Made by a program: the position numbers and the translations under genes. A stretch of DNA of 64,000 nt from Methanobacterium_D sp040373355 (lineage in GTDB: Archaea; Methanobacteriota; Methanobacteria; Methanobacteriales; Methanobacteriaceae): NCBI RefSeq assembly GCF_047495555.1, contig NZ_CP166866.1, positions 1,276,001 through 1,340,000 of the forward strand, in the 5' to 3' direction. Numbering within the stretch: position 1 is the stretch's first letter; every line of letters begins with the position of its first letter. This document shows, piece by piece, positions 8,166-17,808 of the stretch. The notes under the pieces were generated by a model. It saw only the letters and a list, made by a program, of their open reading frames with translations. It had not been told where the DNA came from and made no database searches.

Positions 8166-9527
8166 ATGAACATCCTTATTGTAGATATGACTCATGGTGG
8201 AGTATTAATTGTTTCTGAGTTTTCTAAAATGGATAATTGCAGTGTTTTTGCATATGATATTTACAAAACATTATCTGATGAAAAAAAATCTTCTTTAGTT
8301 AAAGAAGGAGTTAAATTTGTAGACGAAACATTTTTAGATAAAATAACTGGTGAATATGATAATGAAACTGAATTAGAGGATGAAATTTTAATAATTGCTC
8401 CTGTTCATTGTAATATTCAATCTAAAGTTCATATAACACATCATGAAGCAGTTAAATTATTATTAAAAGATAAAATAAATGTTCCTGTAATGGAAGTAAC
8501 TGGAGTTAAAGGGAAAACAAGTGTCGTGTGGATGCTTAAAGAAATATTTAAGAACTCAAACCCTTTAATTTTAAGCAGTCTGGGTGTTGAAGTTGCAAAA
8601 AATGGAATATATCATGTTTTAAAACGTAACTTAAGTATAACTCCTGCTAGCATTTTAGAATCATGGTTAATTGCAGGAAAATGCAATCCAGAAATATGTA
8701 TTTTTGAAACTTCCCTTGGAGGAACAGGACTTGCTGATGTAGGCGTGCTTACAAATATTGCAGAAAATTATCCAATTGCATCTGGTGGAAAAACTGCAAG
8801 TGAAGCTAAGGAGCAAATATTTAAAAGCAAACTGATTGTATGTGATTTTGATTCATTCAACAAATATTACTCAATGATTGATGCAAATGTAAACACTTTT
8901 GGCTTAAATAATTCGGCAAATGTCAATGCATCAAAAATTAACTTTGGACTTGATAGAACTACTTTTAGTGTCAATATAAGAGATCTAAAAACGTTAAATG
9001 GTGAAATTTTAAATATTTCCTTTGAATTAGAAACATTTGCACCTGCAGAACATCATTTACTCAATGTTCTATGTGTTATTTGCTCATCATTATCGTTAAA
9101 TACTCCAGTAACTCAAATTGTTAGTGGATTAAAGCAGTTTAAAGGTGTTGAGGGAAGAACTTCAATTAGAAATTATGAAGATTCAATAGTTATAGAAGAA
9201 ATCAATCCTGGAATTAATGTAACTGCAGTAAGAAAATCAGTAAAGATGATCGAAAAATATGAATCTCCAACAGTTATTTTTGGAGGTAAATATGGAGTAA
9301 CATGCGAAGAAATAGATGAAGATCAGGCAGCGGAATTTTTCAATAATATGGATGAAAGAATCCAATTAATTCTGGTTGATGAACTAGGTAAAAATATGGA
9401 AAAACTGATAAAACGAAAATATAAATACACTGGTTTTAATAATGCTATTGGAGAAGCAGTCAGTGGAAATTCTAAAATAATTCTTTTAATTTACAGATCC
9501 AATTTTTCTGATATTTCCAAAAGATAA
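8166..9527 (+). CDS. cfbE: Coenzyme F430 synthetase CfbE (Mur-ligase family)
   Basis: The last step of F430 synthesis: ATP-dependent closing of the cyclohexanone ring on 15,17(3)-seco-F430. F430 is the nickel tetrapyrrole of methyl-coenzyme M reductase. 453 residues from the ATG at 8166 (a TTG eight codons earlier is less likely, as GTGA sits before the ATG). Seen: the Mur-ligase ATP loop TGVKGKTS (about residue 113), FETSLGGTG, APAEHHLLNVL, VEGRTSIR and a C-terminal domain with IFGGKYGVT. The next gene is hemC, which makes the tetrapyrrole precursor, and this supports F430 over a cell-wall role. Confidence 0.82.
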   Translation: MNILIVDMTHGGVLIVSEFSKMDNCSVFAYDIYKTLSDEKKSSLVKEGVKFVDETFLDKITGEYDNETELEDEILIIAPVHCNIQSKVHITHHEAVKLLLKDKINVPVMEVTGVKGKTSVVWMLKEIFKNSNPLILSSLGVEVAKNGIYHVLKRNLSITPASILESWLIAGKCNPEICIFETSLGGTGLADVGVLTNIAENYPIASGGKTASEAKEQIFKSKLIVCDFDSFNKYYSMIDANVNTFGLNNSANVNASKINFGLDRTTFSVNIRDLKTLNGEILNISFELETFAPAEHHLLNVLCVICSSLSLNTPVTQIVSGLKQFKGVEGRTSIRNYEDSIVIEEINPGINVTAVRKSVKMIEKYESPTVIFGGKYGVTCEEIDEDQAAEFFNNMDERIQLILVDELGKNMEKLIKRKYKYTGFNNAIGEAVSGNSKIILLIYRSNFSDISKR

Positions 9528-9634
9528 TATAACTAAAAATTATTTAGAGATTAAAAAACTAACTTAAATTTAATACGGCTGTTTTGATTAATAAAATCTT
9601 AAATTTATAAAATTAATAATTTGGAGAGGATTCT

Positions 9635-10504
9635 TTGAAAGTGGGTACCAGAGGGAGCAATTTAGCATTAACCCAGACTAAAAATGTAGTCAGTCAGCTA
9701 TCTAAACTAATAAATGAAGAAATTGAACTGGAAGTTATTAAAAGTACTGGAGATAGAATCACCAATTCTCAGCTTTATACAATTGATGTTAAAGGAATAT
9801 TTACAAGAGAACTTGATAATGCAGTCCTCAATGAAGAAGTTGATTTTGCAGTTCACAGTTTAAAAGACCTTCCAACTGAGCTTGATGGGGAATTAGAGAT
9901 TGTAGCAGTTCCAGAAAGAGAATCTCCCAATGAAGTTCTTATATCTTCTTATAGTTGGGAAGAACTTTCAGAAGAAGCATCCATTGGAACAAGCAGTCTT
10001 CGAAGGGAAGCTTTCTGTAATCATTATAAAAAAAACGTAAATATAAAACCAATAAGGGGTAATATAGATACAAGGATTAAAAAAGTTATAGATGGACAAT
10101 ATAATGCCACTATAATGGCTGAAGCGGGCATAAACAGACTTGGTCTTACAAAATATATTAAATATGTATTTCCAGTAGAATATTTTACTCCTCCTGCGGG
10201 TCAGGGGGCACTGGGAATAGTTACACGCAGTGACAGTAAAGTATGGAATGATTTAAAAAAGTTGAATCATTATCAATCTTCTCAAGAAGTACTTGCAGAA
10301 AAAACAGTACTTGCAGAACTTGGAGTTGGTTGTCAATGGCCTCTTGGTGTTTCTGCACGGGTCAATAATAATGAATTAAAATTATACGGTATTTTACTTG
10401 AAAAAAATGGTAAAGTACTTTCTGAAGCTAATGTTACAGGTTCAATAAGTGATGCAGAAAAGATAGGAAAAGAAGCTGCAAAGATTATGGAGGATTATTT
10501 GTGA
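9635..10504 (+). CDS. hemC: Hydroxymethylbilane synthase (porphobilinogen deaminase)
   Basis: Joins four porphobilinogens into hydroxymethylbilane, which feeds sirohydrochlorin, F430 and cobamides. 289 residues with the family N-terminus KVGTRGSNLALTQT, the DFAVHSLKDLP catalytic strand, GTSSLRR, NIKPIRGNIDTR and the dipyrromethane-cofactor Cys in LGVGCQWPLGV near residue 236. The start is TTG, placed right after GGAGAGGATTC. The 3' end overlaps the following dehydrogenase by four bases. Confidence 0.95.
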   Translation: MKVGTRGSNLALTQTKNVVSQLSKLINEEIELEVIKSTGDRITNSQLYTIDVKGIFTRELDNAVLNEEVDFAVHSLKDLPTELDGELEIVAVPERESPNEVLISSYSWEELSEEASIGTSSLRREAFCNHYKKNVNIKPIRGNIDTRIKKVIDGQYNATIMAEAGINRLGLTKYIKYVFPVEYFTPPAGQGALGIVTRSDSKVWNDLKKLNHYQSSQEVLAEKTVLAELGVGCQWPLGVSARVNNNELKLYGILLEKNGKVLSEANVTGSISDAEKIGKEAAKIMEDYL

Positions 10505-11460
10505 ATAAAGTAAACGTGGGCGTAATTGGTGTTGGAGCTATGGGCTTCAACCATGCAAGAGTGTACTCTAAACTTGAAGATGCTAATCTGGTGGCTGTAT
10601 CTGATCTAATGAGAGATAAATCAGAGGAAGTTGCAAAGGAATACAATGCTCAAGCATTTGTGGATTATAATGATATTCTTAAAATGCCCGAAATAGAAGC
10701 TGTTAGTGTATGTGTTCCCACAACCCACCACTTTAATGTGGTTATGGATGCAATAGAACATGGAAAACATGTACTTGTAGAAAAACCAATAGCATTTACC
10801 TTAAGAGAAGCAAGAGCAATGGTAAAGGCTGCAAAAGATGAAGGTGTTAAGCTTGGAACTGGCCACGTTGAAAGATTTAATCCTGCAGTAGAAAAATCAA
10901 AAGAATTGATTCAAAATGATGTTATAGGTGAAGTTGTTTCTGCATCAGCAAAAAGAGTAGGACCTTTCCCACCTAGAATTAAGGATGTTGGAGTTACAAT
11001 AGACCTTGCAATACATGAAGTTGATATAATGCATCATCTATTTGAAAGTCCCGTTTCTACCATATATGCAAATATGGGAAGCAGACTTGAAAAATGTGAA
11101 TATGAAGACCATGCTGAGATAATGAGTAAATTTAAAAATGGCATAATTGGAATGCTTGAGGTAAACTGGCTTACACCTTATAAAAAGAGGAAATTGGAGA
11201 TTACGGGTGTAGAAGGGATTATTTCAATAGACTACATTGATCAAACAGTTAATGTTTATGGTAAATCTACTCAAAATGTAGATGTTCCTTATAAAGAGCC
11301 TTTAAAAGAAGAATTAGGTTCTTTTTTATCTGCAGTTAAAAATGATGAAGATCCTAAAATAACTGGTGAGGATGGAATATATGCCCTTGAGGTTGTAACT
11401 GCAGCTATGAAGTCAGCTAAAGATAGTACTCCTGTTAATATAGATGACATGGAATATTAA
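10501..11460 (+). CDS. Gfo/Idh/MocA-family oxidoreductase
   Basis: NAD(P)-dependent dehydrogenase of 319 residues. Seen: N-terminal Rossmann motif IGVGAMGFNHARVY (residues 7-20), VPTTHHFNVVMDAIEHGKHVLVEKPIA with the conserved Lys of the EKP motif, and the second-domain motif VTIDLAIHEVDIMHHLF. The substrate is probably a sugar or sugar nucleotide, not identifiable here. It begins with GTG inside the hemC stop (GTGA overlap), so it is co-translated with hemC, but I see no biochemical reason for that pairing. Confidence 0.8.
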   Translation: MNKVNVGVIGVGAMGFNHARVYSKLEDANLVAVSDLMRDKSEEVAKEYNAQAFVDYNDILKMPEIEAVSVCVPTTHHFNVVMDAIEHGKHVLVEKPIAFTLREARAMVKAAKDEGVKLGTGHVERFNPAVEKSKELIQNDVIGEVVSASAKRVGPFPPRIKDVGVTIDLAIHEVDIMHHLFESPVSTIYANMGSRLEKCEYEDHAEIMSKFKNGIIGMLEVNWLTPYKKRKLEITGVEGIISIDYIDQTVNVYGKSTQNVDVPYKEPLKEELGSFLSAVKNDEDPKITGEDGIYALEVVTAAMKSAKDSTPVNIDDMEY

Positions 11461-11497
11461 AATCATTAAATAATCCTCAAAATTGGACGTGTGTTTT

Positions 11498-12097
11498 ATG
11501 AATGAAGAGCTTATAAAAAAGGCCTATGAATTAAGAAGCAGAGGCTTTACAACTGGCGAAATTGCAGATGAACTTAATGTTTCTAAAGATACTGCAAGGT
11601 GGCTTATATTGCAGGTAAGTGGCAAAAAGAGAGAAATTGGATCTGAAGATGCTCCCGTTGATTTTGCAATAGATTGGAAAAATTTAGGCAGCAGTTCTGC
11701 AAGAATGATGTATGTATCTGCAGCAATGGCTGATTTAGCACTAGAATACGGCGATGTTGAGGTTGTAGTTGGTATTACTGTTAGTGGAGTACCCTTTGCA
11801 ACCATGATGGCAGAAGTAATCGGTGCAGACATTACTGTATTCCACCCAATAAAGCACAGAAAAGAGGAAGATGCTAAAGGAGCTATAAGCGGTAACTTTG
11901 CATCTGTAGAAGGCAAAAAAGTTGTTATTGTTGATGATGTCATAACCAGTGGAAGAACTATTAAAGAAGCAATTAATGTCTTAAATGATCTTGGAGCAGA
12001 TCCATTAGGGGTAATCGTACTTATTGACAAAAAAGGAATTTCTGATATTGAAAATGTTCCTGTTAAATCTCTTATCCGCGTAAGTAGATTGGGATAA
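11498..12097 (+). CDS. HTH-phosphoribosyltransferase regulator (GfcR/PyrE-like)
   Basis: Two parts: an N-terminal helix-turn-helix (residues 1-50; RGFTTGEIADELNVSKDTARWL) and a type I phosphoribosyltransferase domain with the PRPP loop VVIVDDVITSGRTIKEA near residue 145. This is the archaeal orotate-phosphoribosyltransferase-like family; the haloarchaeal member GfcR regulates sugar metabolism genes, so this is more likely a DNA-binding sensor of PRPP or nucleotides than an enzyme. The ATG at 11498 is chosen; in-frame TTG and GTG codons 9-15 bases earlier cannot be excluded. Confidence 0.78.
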   Translation: MNEELIKKAYELRSRGFTTGEIADELNVSKDTARWLILQVSGKKREIGSEDAPVDFAIDWKNLGSSSARMMYVSAAMADLALEYGDVEVVVGITVSGVPFATMMAEVIGADITVFHPIKHRKEEDAKGAISGNFASVEGKKVVIVDDVITSGRTIKEAINVLNDLGADPLGVIVLIDKKGISDIENVPVKSLIRVSRLG

Positions 12098-12261
12098 CCC
12101 TTATTATTTAGAAAAAAGTGGAATCTCCGGATATAAGCGGATCATAATAAACCTAATTTCTATTTTTTATTTTATTAATTTAATTTTTAAATTATTGATA
12201 ATAATTATATTTTGTTAATTACAAATATTATTCAAAATATAATACTCAAATTTAAAGGAGT

Positions 12262-15200
12262 TTGTGCTATATTAATTTAGGAAAATATAAAAGCGTTAAA
12301 AGTCAGCTTATAATAATTTTTTGTGTTGTTTTAACAGGCATGACTATCTATGAATTGACAAAACAGTTTATTTTCCCCAATATAGGTATATGGGAATCAC
12401 ATACAATAACTATTATTTTTACAACAGTCTTAGTTACTGTTGGAGCATATTTTTTGTTAAACGAAAGAGAAAAGTTAATAAATAATGCTAATAAACAAAA
12501 AGATCTCTATAAAGAAGCTGAAGAAGAATACAGAACTATTTTTGAAAATACAGGGACCGCATCAATAATTATTGAAGAGGATACAACTATATCTCTTGCA
12601 AACAACGAATTTGAAAAGTTATCGGGATATAATAAAGAAGAAATCGAAAATATAAAGAAATGGCCAGATTTTGTTGCAGAAGAGGATATTGGGAGAATGA
12701 TGGAATATCATCGTCAAAGAAGGATTAGAGATCAAGTTCCTCCTCGAAATTATGAATCGCATTTTATAGACAGATATGGGAATCTAAAAAGTGTTATCTT
12801 GACTGTTAGTATAATTCCTGGGACTAAAATGAGCATTGCATCCTTTTTGGATATTACTGAGCGCAAAAATATAGAAGGAGCTTTAAGGGAAAGTGAAAAA
12901 CAATATCGAAGTATTCTTGACAATCTTCAAGATGGTTTCATGCGCGGAAATAAAGAAGGAAAAATTATTTTGGCAAATCGATTTGCAGCACGCATATTTG
13001 GGTTTGATTCACCTCAAGAAATGATAGGAGTTCCTTTTCTTTCCCGCTATAAGAATTCAGAAGATAGAGATTTTGTGCTTGAAAATCTAAATAATTATAG
13101 TAAAATAGAGAATCTTGAAATTGAAGCTGTTAAAAAGGATGGTACTTCTTTCTGGGTATCTCAAAATGCCCAATATTATTACGATGACCAAGGAAAAATT
13201 CTGGGTACTGAAGGATTTGTTCGTGACATTACTGAGCGTAAAAAAATAGAAAATGAACTTAGAGAATCTGAAGAAAAATTTCGTGAAGTTTTTAATAATG
13301 CAAACGATGCGATGTTTTTACATGTAATTGATGAAAATGGGTTACCTGGAACATTCATTGAAGTAAATGACGTTGCTGCGAAAAGATTGGGATACACACG
13401 AGATGAACTTCTAAAAATGTCACCTATGAATATCGATGCAATGGGTGAGGATACAGCACCTCCTGTTATGGATGAACTATTTGAAACAGGAAATATGACT
13501 TTTGAAGGGCTTCATTTAACTAAAGATGGCGAAAAAATCCCTGTTGAGATTAATTCGCATATTTTTGTTTTAAATAATCAAAGAGTTGTACTATCTGTAG
13601 CTAGAGATATTACTGAGCGTAAAATGGCTCAAAAAGAAATGGAAAATCTACTTAATACATTGGAATTGAGAATAAAAGATCGTACAATAAAACTAGAAGA
13701 AGCTTATGCATCATTAAAAGATAGTGAATCTAAATTTAGAACATTAGCGGAAAATTCTCCTGCAATTATTTATAGATTTGATTTAGTTCCTGAAAGAGGT
13801 TTCTCTTATGTTAATCCAGTTGTAACCAAAATTACAGGATATACTCCTGAAGAACATTATGAAGATCCGGATCTTGGTTTTAAATTAGTTTATGAAGAAG
13901 ATAAAAACCTATTGGAAGATGCATCCCAAGGAGAATTTAAAAATCCTTTAGTCATAAGATGGGTACGTAAAGATAATGAAATTATATGGACTGAACAATA
14001 TAATGCACCTATTTATAATGATAATGGAGATATTGTAGCTATTCAAGGACTTGCTTTTGATATAACGGAAAGAATAGAAACAAGAGAAGCTTTAGAGAAA
14101 AGTGAATCTCAATATAGAACTCTCACTGAAAATTCTCCAGATCTTGTTATCCGTATTGATAGGGATATGCGATATGTTTACGTCAATTCATCAGTAACTG
14201 AAATAACTGGAGAATCACCTGAAGACTATGTTGGTAAAACAATGGATGAAATGAATCTTCCAGAAGAATTTGTTAAATTCTGGAATGAAAAAAATCAACA
14301 GATATTTAATACTTGTAAATCTCAGGAAATTGAATTTGATTTCACTACTCTTAATGGTTTAAAAACCTATGAAACAACCATAGTGCCGGAATGTAATTTA
14401 AACGGTGAAGTTGAAACTATTCTTTCTATAAGTCGGGATATCACTGAAAGAAAGAAAGCAGAGGAAGAATTAAAAAGAAGAACTGCATTATTAGATAATT
14501 CTTATGAGGCTATTTTTTCATGGGAGTATGGTGGAAGTATATTGTCTTGGAATAAGGGTGCTGAAAGGCTTTATGGATTTGAAAGTGAAGAAGTGCTAGG
14601 TAAAGTTAGCCACGAACTTCTTAAAACTGAGCATCCAAAGGGTTTCAATCAATATATGGACGAATTAGCTAATGATGGTATATGGACTGGAGAATTAGTT
14701 CATATTACAAAAGACAGTAGAGAAATTATTGTTGAAAGTAGGCAGCAAATAATTGAAGATTCTTCCGGAAAGTTGATTGTTATTGAAACTAATCGTGACA
14801 TTACTGAAAGAAAACAAGCGGAAGAAAAAATTAGAAGAAGTGAACGGGGACTCGCTGATGCGCAGAGAATTGCTCATCTTGGAAACTGGGAGTGGAATAT
14901 TGAGAAAGATGAATTATACTGGAGCAATGAAATCTATCGTATATTTGGATTCAATCCGCAAGAATTTGGTTCAAATTATGAAGCTTTTATTAATGGAGTT
15001 CATCCTGATGATAGGGATTTTGTAAATAATGCGGTTGATAAAGCCCTAAAAGATATTAAGCCATATATAATTAATCATAGGGTATTACGTCCAGATAATT
15101 CAGAACGTATAGTTCATGAACATGGTGAGGTCTTTTTCGACAAAAATAATAGCCCTGTAAGAATGATTGGGACAGTTCAAGATATCACTGAAGCTAGAAA

Positions 15201-16665
15201 GATTGAAGAAGCCTTAAGAGAAAGTGAAGAAAAGTACCGTGAACTCGTCGAAAATGCAAATAGTAACATAATTAGAACTGATAAAAATGGAAATATTACT
15301 TTCTTTAATGAATTTGCGGAAAAATTCTTTGGCTTTAATAAGGAAGAAATCTTAGGAAAAAGTTTAATTGGTAGCATAGTTCCTGAAACTGAATCTTCAG
15401 GCAGAAACCTTAAAGAACTTATTAACATGATAATAGAAAATCCAGATGCGTACTATTATGTTGAGAATGAAAATATAACTAAAAATGGGGATAGAATTTG
15501 GGTTTCATGGACAAACAGAGGAATTTATAATGATAAAGGTGAAGTTACTGGTATTTTAAGTATAGGAACAGATATCAGTGAACTTAAAAAAGCACAAGAA
15601 TCCATAGAAGATGAACGTAATAGGTTATTTACAGTTTTAGATATGATTCCTGCATTCGTATACTTACAAGCAGAGGATCATTCGATTAAATTCGTTAATA
15701 AAGAATTTAAAACGCGTTTTGGTGATCCAAAAGGTAAAAAATGTTATGAAGCTATCTCAGGATGTCAAAAACCTTGTGTACCTTGTCCTACATTTGAAGT
15801 GTTCCAAACTAAAACTCCGAAGTCATGGGAATGGCAGGATAATCAGGGAAGAACATATATAATTTATGATTATGCATTTCCAAGCTTAGATGGTGAAGAG
15901 TTAGTCTTAGAAGTGGGAGTAGATATCACTGAACTTAAAAACGCAGAGAATCAATTAAAAGAAACAATTGAAGATTTAACGCGTTCAAATGACGAATTAA
16001 GGCAATTTGCATATATTACGAGTCATGATTTACAAGAACCGTTACGTAGTATTGCTAGTTATGCTCAGTTAATTGACATGCGTTATAAAGGTAAATTGGA
16101 TAGTGATGCCGACGAATTCATTGATTTTATGGTTGAAGGCGCAACAAGAATGAAAAGCATGATTCAGGGCCTTTTAGATTATTCAAAAATAGGTAAAGAA
16201 GAAAAACTTAGACCAACTAATGTCGAAGAAGTATTGGGTATCGCTCTATCTAACCTAAATACATCAATTGAAGAAACCAGTGCAATTATAACTCGTGATC
16301 AATTACCTATTGTAACTGCTGATGAGAAACAACTGATAATGGTTTTCCAGAATTTAATTGGAAATGCTATAAAGTTTAAAAAGCCAGATGAAGTCCCAAA
16401 AATTAATATTTCAGCATATTTAGATGAGAAAAATGATGAGTATGTATTTTCTGTAGCAGATAATAGTATTGGTATGGAACCAGAATATACAGAGCGCATA
16501 TTTGAAGTTTTCAAAAGGTTACATAGCGTTGGGGAGTATGAAGGCGCTGGAATAGGGCTTGCAATTGTTAAAAGAATTATTGAAAGGTATGGGGGCCGAA
16601 TTTGGGTTGAATCCTCATTAGGTAAAGGTTCAACATTTTACTTTACAATACCTTCCAATATTTAA
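12262..16665 (+). CDS. Membrane histidine kinase with nine PAS domains
   Basis: Sensor kinase of about 1467 residues. Order: two membrane helices (about 14-31 and 47-66) with almost no extracellular part; PAS domains starting near residues 89, 214, 339, 491, 618, 743, 866, 990 and 1121, most ending in a DITERK-type linker; a coiled-coil linker at 460-490; HisKA with phospho-acceptor His1255 in TSHDLQEPLRS; ATPase domain 1330-1465 (NLIGNAIKF, ADNSIGM, GAGIGLAIVKRI). PAS9 carries four Cys (1161, 1168, 1172, 1175). No receiver domain or adjacent response regulator is seen. The start is unclear: the TTG at 12262 lies only one base from GGAG. The MarR gene follows after 37 bp. Confidence 0.9.
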   Translation: MCYINLGKYKSVKSQLIIIFCVVLTGMTIYELTKQFIFPNIGIWESHTITIIFTTVLVTVGAYFLLNEREKLINNANKQKDLYKEAEEEYRTIFENTGTASIIIEEDTTISLANNEFEKLSGYNKEEIENIKKWPDFVAEEDIGRMMEYHRQRRIRDQVPPRNYESHFIDRYGNLKSVILTVSIIPGTKMSIASFLDITERKNIEGALRESEKQYRSILDNLQDGFMRGNKEGKIILANRFAARIFGFDSPQEMIGVPFLSRYKNSEDRDFVLENLNNYSKIENLEIEAVKKDGTSFWVSQNAQYYYDDQGKILGTEGFVRDITERKKIENELRESEEKFREVFNNANDAMFLHVIDENGLPGTFIEVNDVAAKRLGYTRDELLKMSPMNIDAMGEDTAPPVMDELFETGNMTFEGLHLTKDGEKIPVEINSHIFVLNNQRVVLSVARDITERKMAQKEMENLLNTLELRIKDRTIKLEEAYASLKDSESKFRTLAENSPAIIYRFDLVPERGFSYVNPVVTKITGYTPEEHYEDPDLGFKLVYEEDKNLLEDASQGEFKNPLVIRWVRKDNEIIWTEQYNAPIYNDNGDIVAIQGLAFDITERIETREALEKSESQYRTLTENSPDLVIRIDRDMRYVYVNSSVTEITGESPEDYVGKTMDEMNLPEEFVKFWNEKNQQIFNTCKSQEIEFDFTTLNGLKTYETTIVPECNLNGEVETILSISRDITERKKAEEELKRRTALLDNSYEAIFSWEYGGSILSWNKGAERLYGFESEEVLGKVSHELLKTEHPKGFNQYMDELANDGIWTGELVHITKDSREIIVESRQQIIEDSSGKLIVIETNRDITERKQAEEKIRRSERGLADAQRIAHLGNWEWNIEKDELYWSNEIYRIFGFNPQEFGSNYEAFINGVHPDDRDFVNNAVDKALKDIKPYIINHRVLRPDNSERIVHEHGEVFFDKNNSPVRMIGTVQDITEARKIEEALRESEEKYRELVENANSNIIRTDKNGNITFFNEFAEKFFGFNKEEILGKSLIGSIVPETESSGRNLKELINMIIENPDAYYYVENENITKNGDRIWVSWTNRGIYNDKGEVTGILSIGTDISELKKAQESIEDERNRLFTVLDMIPAFVYLQAEDHSIKFVNKEFKTRFGDPKGKKCYEAISGCQKPCVPCPTFEVFQTKTPKSWEWQDNQGRTYIIYDYAFPSLDGEELVLEVGVDITELKNAENQLKETIEDLTRSNDELRQFAYITSHDLQEPLRSIASYAQLIDMRYKGKLDSDADEFIDFMVEGATRMKSMIQGLLDYSKIGKEEKLRPTNVEEVLGIALSNLNTSIEETSAIITRDQLPIVTADEKQLIMVFQNLIGNAIKFKKPDEVPKINISAYLDEKNDEYVFSVADNSIGMEPEYTERIFEVFKRLHSVGEYEGAGIGLAIVKRIIERYGGRIWVESSLGKGSTFYFTIPSNI

Positions 16666-16702
16666 TCAATGAATCCAAATAATTACTTTAATAGGGAAAC
16701 AA

Positions 16703-17182
16703 ATGAAAAAAGATAAAATTACACCTGAAACTTTGCATGGACTATTAATTCAATTTATCCGGACGACGAAAAAGTTCAATGATTTTGAAAAGATGTCCAT
16801 TGAACTTGGAAATAATGAAAAGCTATATCCTTCTGAATTTCATATCATAGATGCTATTGGACATAATCGAGCTAATAAAGTCACACAATTAAGCTATATG
16901 TTTCATATTACAAAGGGTGCAGTTTCTCAGGTTGTTAATAAGCTTCATAATAAAGGTTTTGTTACTAAACAAAGAAATAAAGATTTTGGTAAAGAAATTA
17001 TCCTTTCATTAACTCCGAAAGGACAAGAAGCTTTTGAAATTCAAAATGAATTACATGAAAAACTGAAAAATGAGCTTATAACATATTTATCTACTTTTTC
17101 TCCTGAACAAATTGATTCTTTTGTTCAAATCATGTCCAAAATTGAGGATTATATCGATGCATTTTTAAAGGATAAAATATAA
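16703..17182 (+). CDS. MarR-family transcription regulator
   Basis: Winged-helix regulator of 159 residues. The central helix-turn-helix reads NKVTQLSYMFHITKGAVSQVVNKLHNKGFV (about 60-90) followed by the wing with KEIILSLTPKGQEAF; terminal helices form the usual dimer arms. It follows the PAS kinase at 37 bp on the same strand and precedes an acetyltransferase at 58 bp, so the three may be co-transcribed. Effector and targets are unknown; no clear palindrome is visible just upstream. Confidence 0.85.
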   Translation: MKKDKITPETLHGLLIQFIRTTKKFNDFEKMSIELGNNEKLYPSEFHIIDAIGHNRANKVTQLSYMFHITKGAVSQVVNKLHNKGFVTKQRNKDFGKEIILSLTPKGQEAFEIQNELHEKLKNELITYLSTFSPEQIDSFVQIMSKIEDYIDAFLKDKI

Positions 17183-17240
17183 TTTTATTTTTAGCATACA
17201 GTTTAGGGACTAAACTAATAGAAATAGGAAGTTGATAAAA

Positions 17241-17804
17241 ATGCCTATAAAAGCTGTAAAAGAACATATTCATGACCATTTTTCAAATAATATAATCTCA
17301 AAGCATTTAAACCATCATTTTATTAACATTACTGAGATTAAATTAGAAAATGAGTATAGTAAGTTATCATTTAAACAATTTAATTTTAAAGATATTGATA
17401 AATGCACAAGATTATTCAAAGAAGTCTTTTCAGATTATCCTTGGTATGATGATTGGGTTTCAGAGGATCAGGCTCGAAATTATTTAATTGAATTAATTGA
17501 AAACCCTGTTTTTAAGGGATTTATAGTTTATAAAAGTAAAGAAATTGCAGCTGTTTGTTTTGGCCATACTAGATCATGGTGGATGGGAAAAGAATTCTTT
17601 ATCGATGAATTTTTTGTTTCTCCTAAAATACAAGGAAACGGAATAGGAACAAAACTAATGGATTTTGTTAAAAATAGCCTTAAAGAAGAAAGTTACAAGC
17701 GCTTAGTCTTATTAACTAATAAAGATATTCCTGCAGAAGATTTTTATATTAAAAATAGTTTTTACGCCAAGAAAAATAGAATAAGTATGGTAAATGAACT
17801 TTAA
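17241..17804 (+). CDS. GNAT-family N-acetyltransferase
   Basis: 187 residues. The acetyl-CoA-binding motif A is EFFVSPKIQGNGIGTKLMDFV (about 128-148), with the preceding beta strand and the C-terminal DFYIKNSFY typical of GNAT enzymes. The first 50 residues (His-rich, HDHFSNNIISKHLNHH) have no counterpart in the family that I recognise. Start at the ATG at 17241, after GGAAGTTGAT; a TTG three codons earlier lies inside that site. Converges with the metallo-hydrolase gene, 4 bp apart. Substrate unknown. Confidence 0.78.
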   Translation: MPIKAVKEHIHDHFSNNIISKHLNHHFINITEIKLENEYSKLSFKQFNFKDIDKCTRLFKEVFSDYPWYDDWVSEDQARNYLIELIENPVFKGFIVYKSKEIAAVCFGHTRSWWMGKEFFIDEFFVSPKIQGNGIGTKLMDFVKNSLKEESYKRLVLLTNKDIPAEDFYIKNSFYAKKNRISMVNEL

Positions 17805-17808
17805 TATT

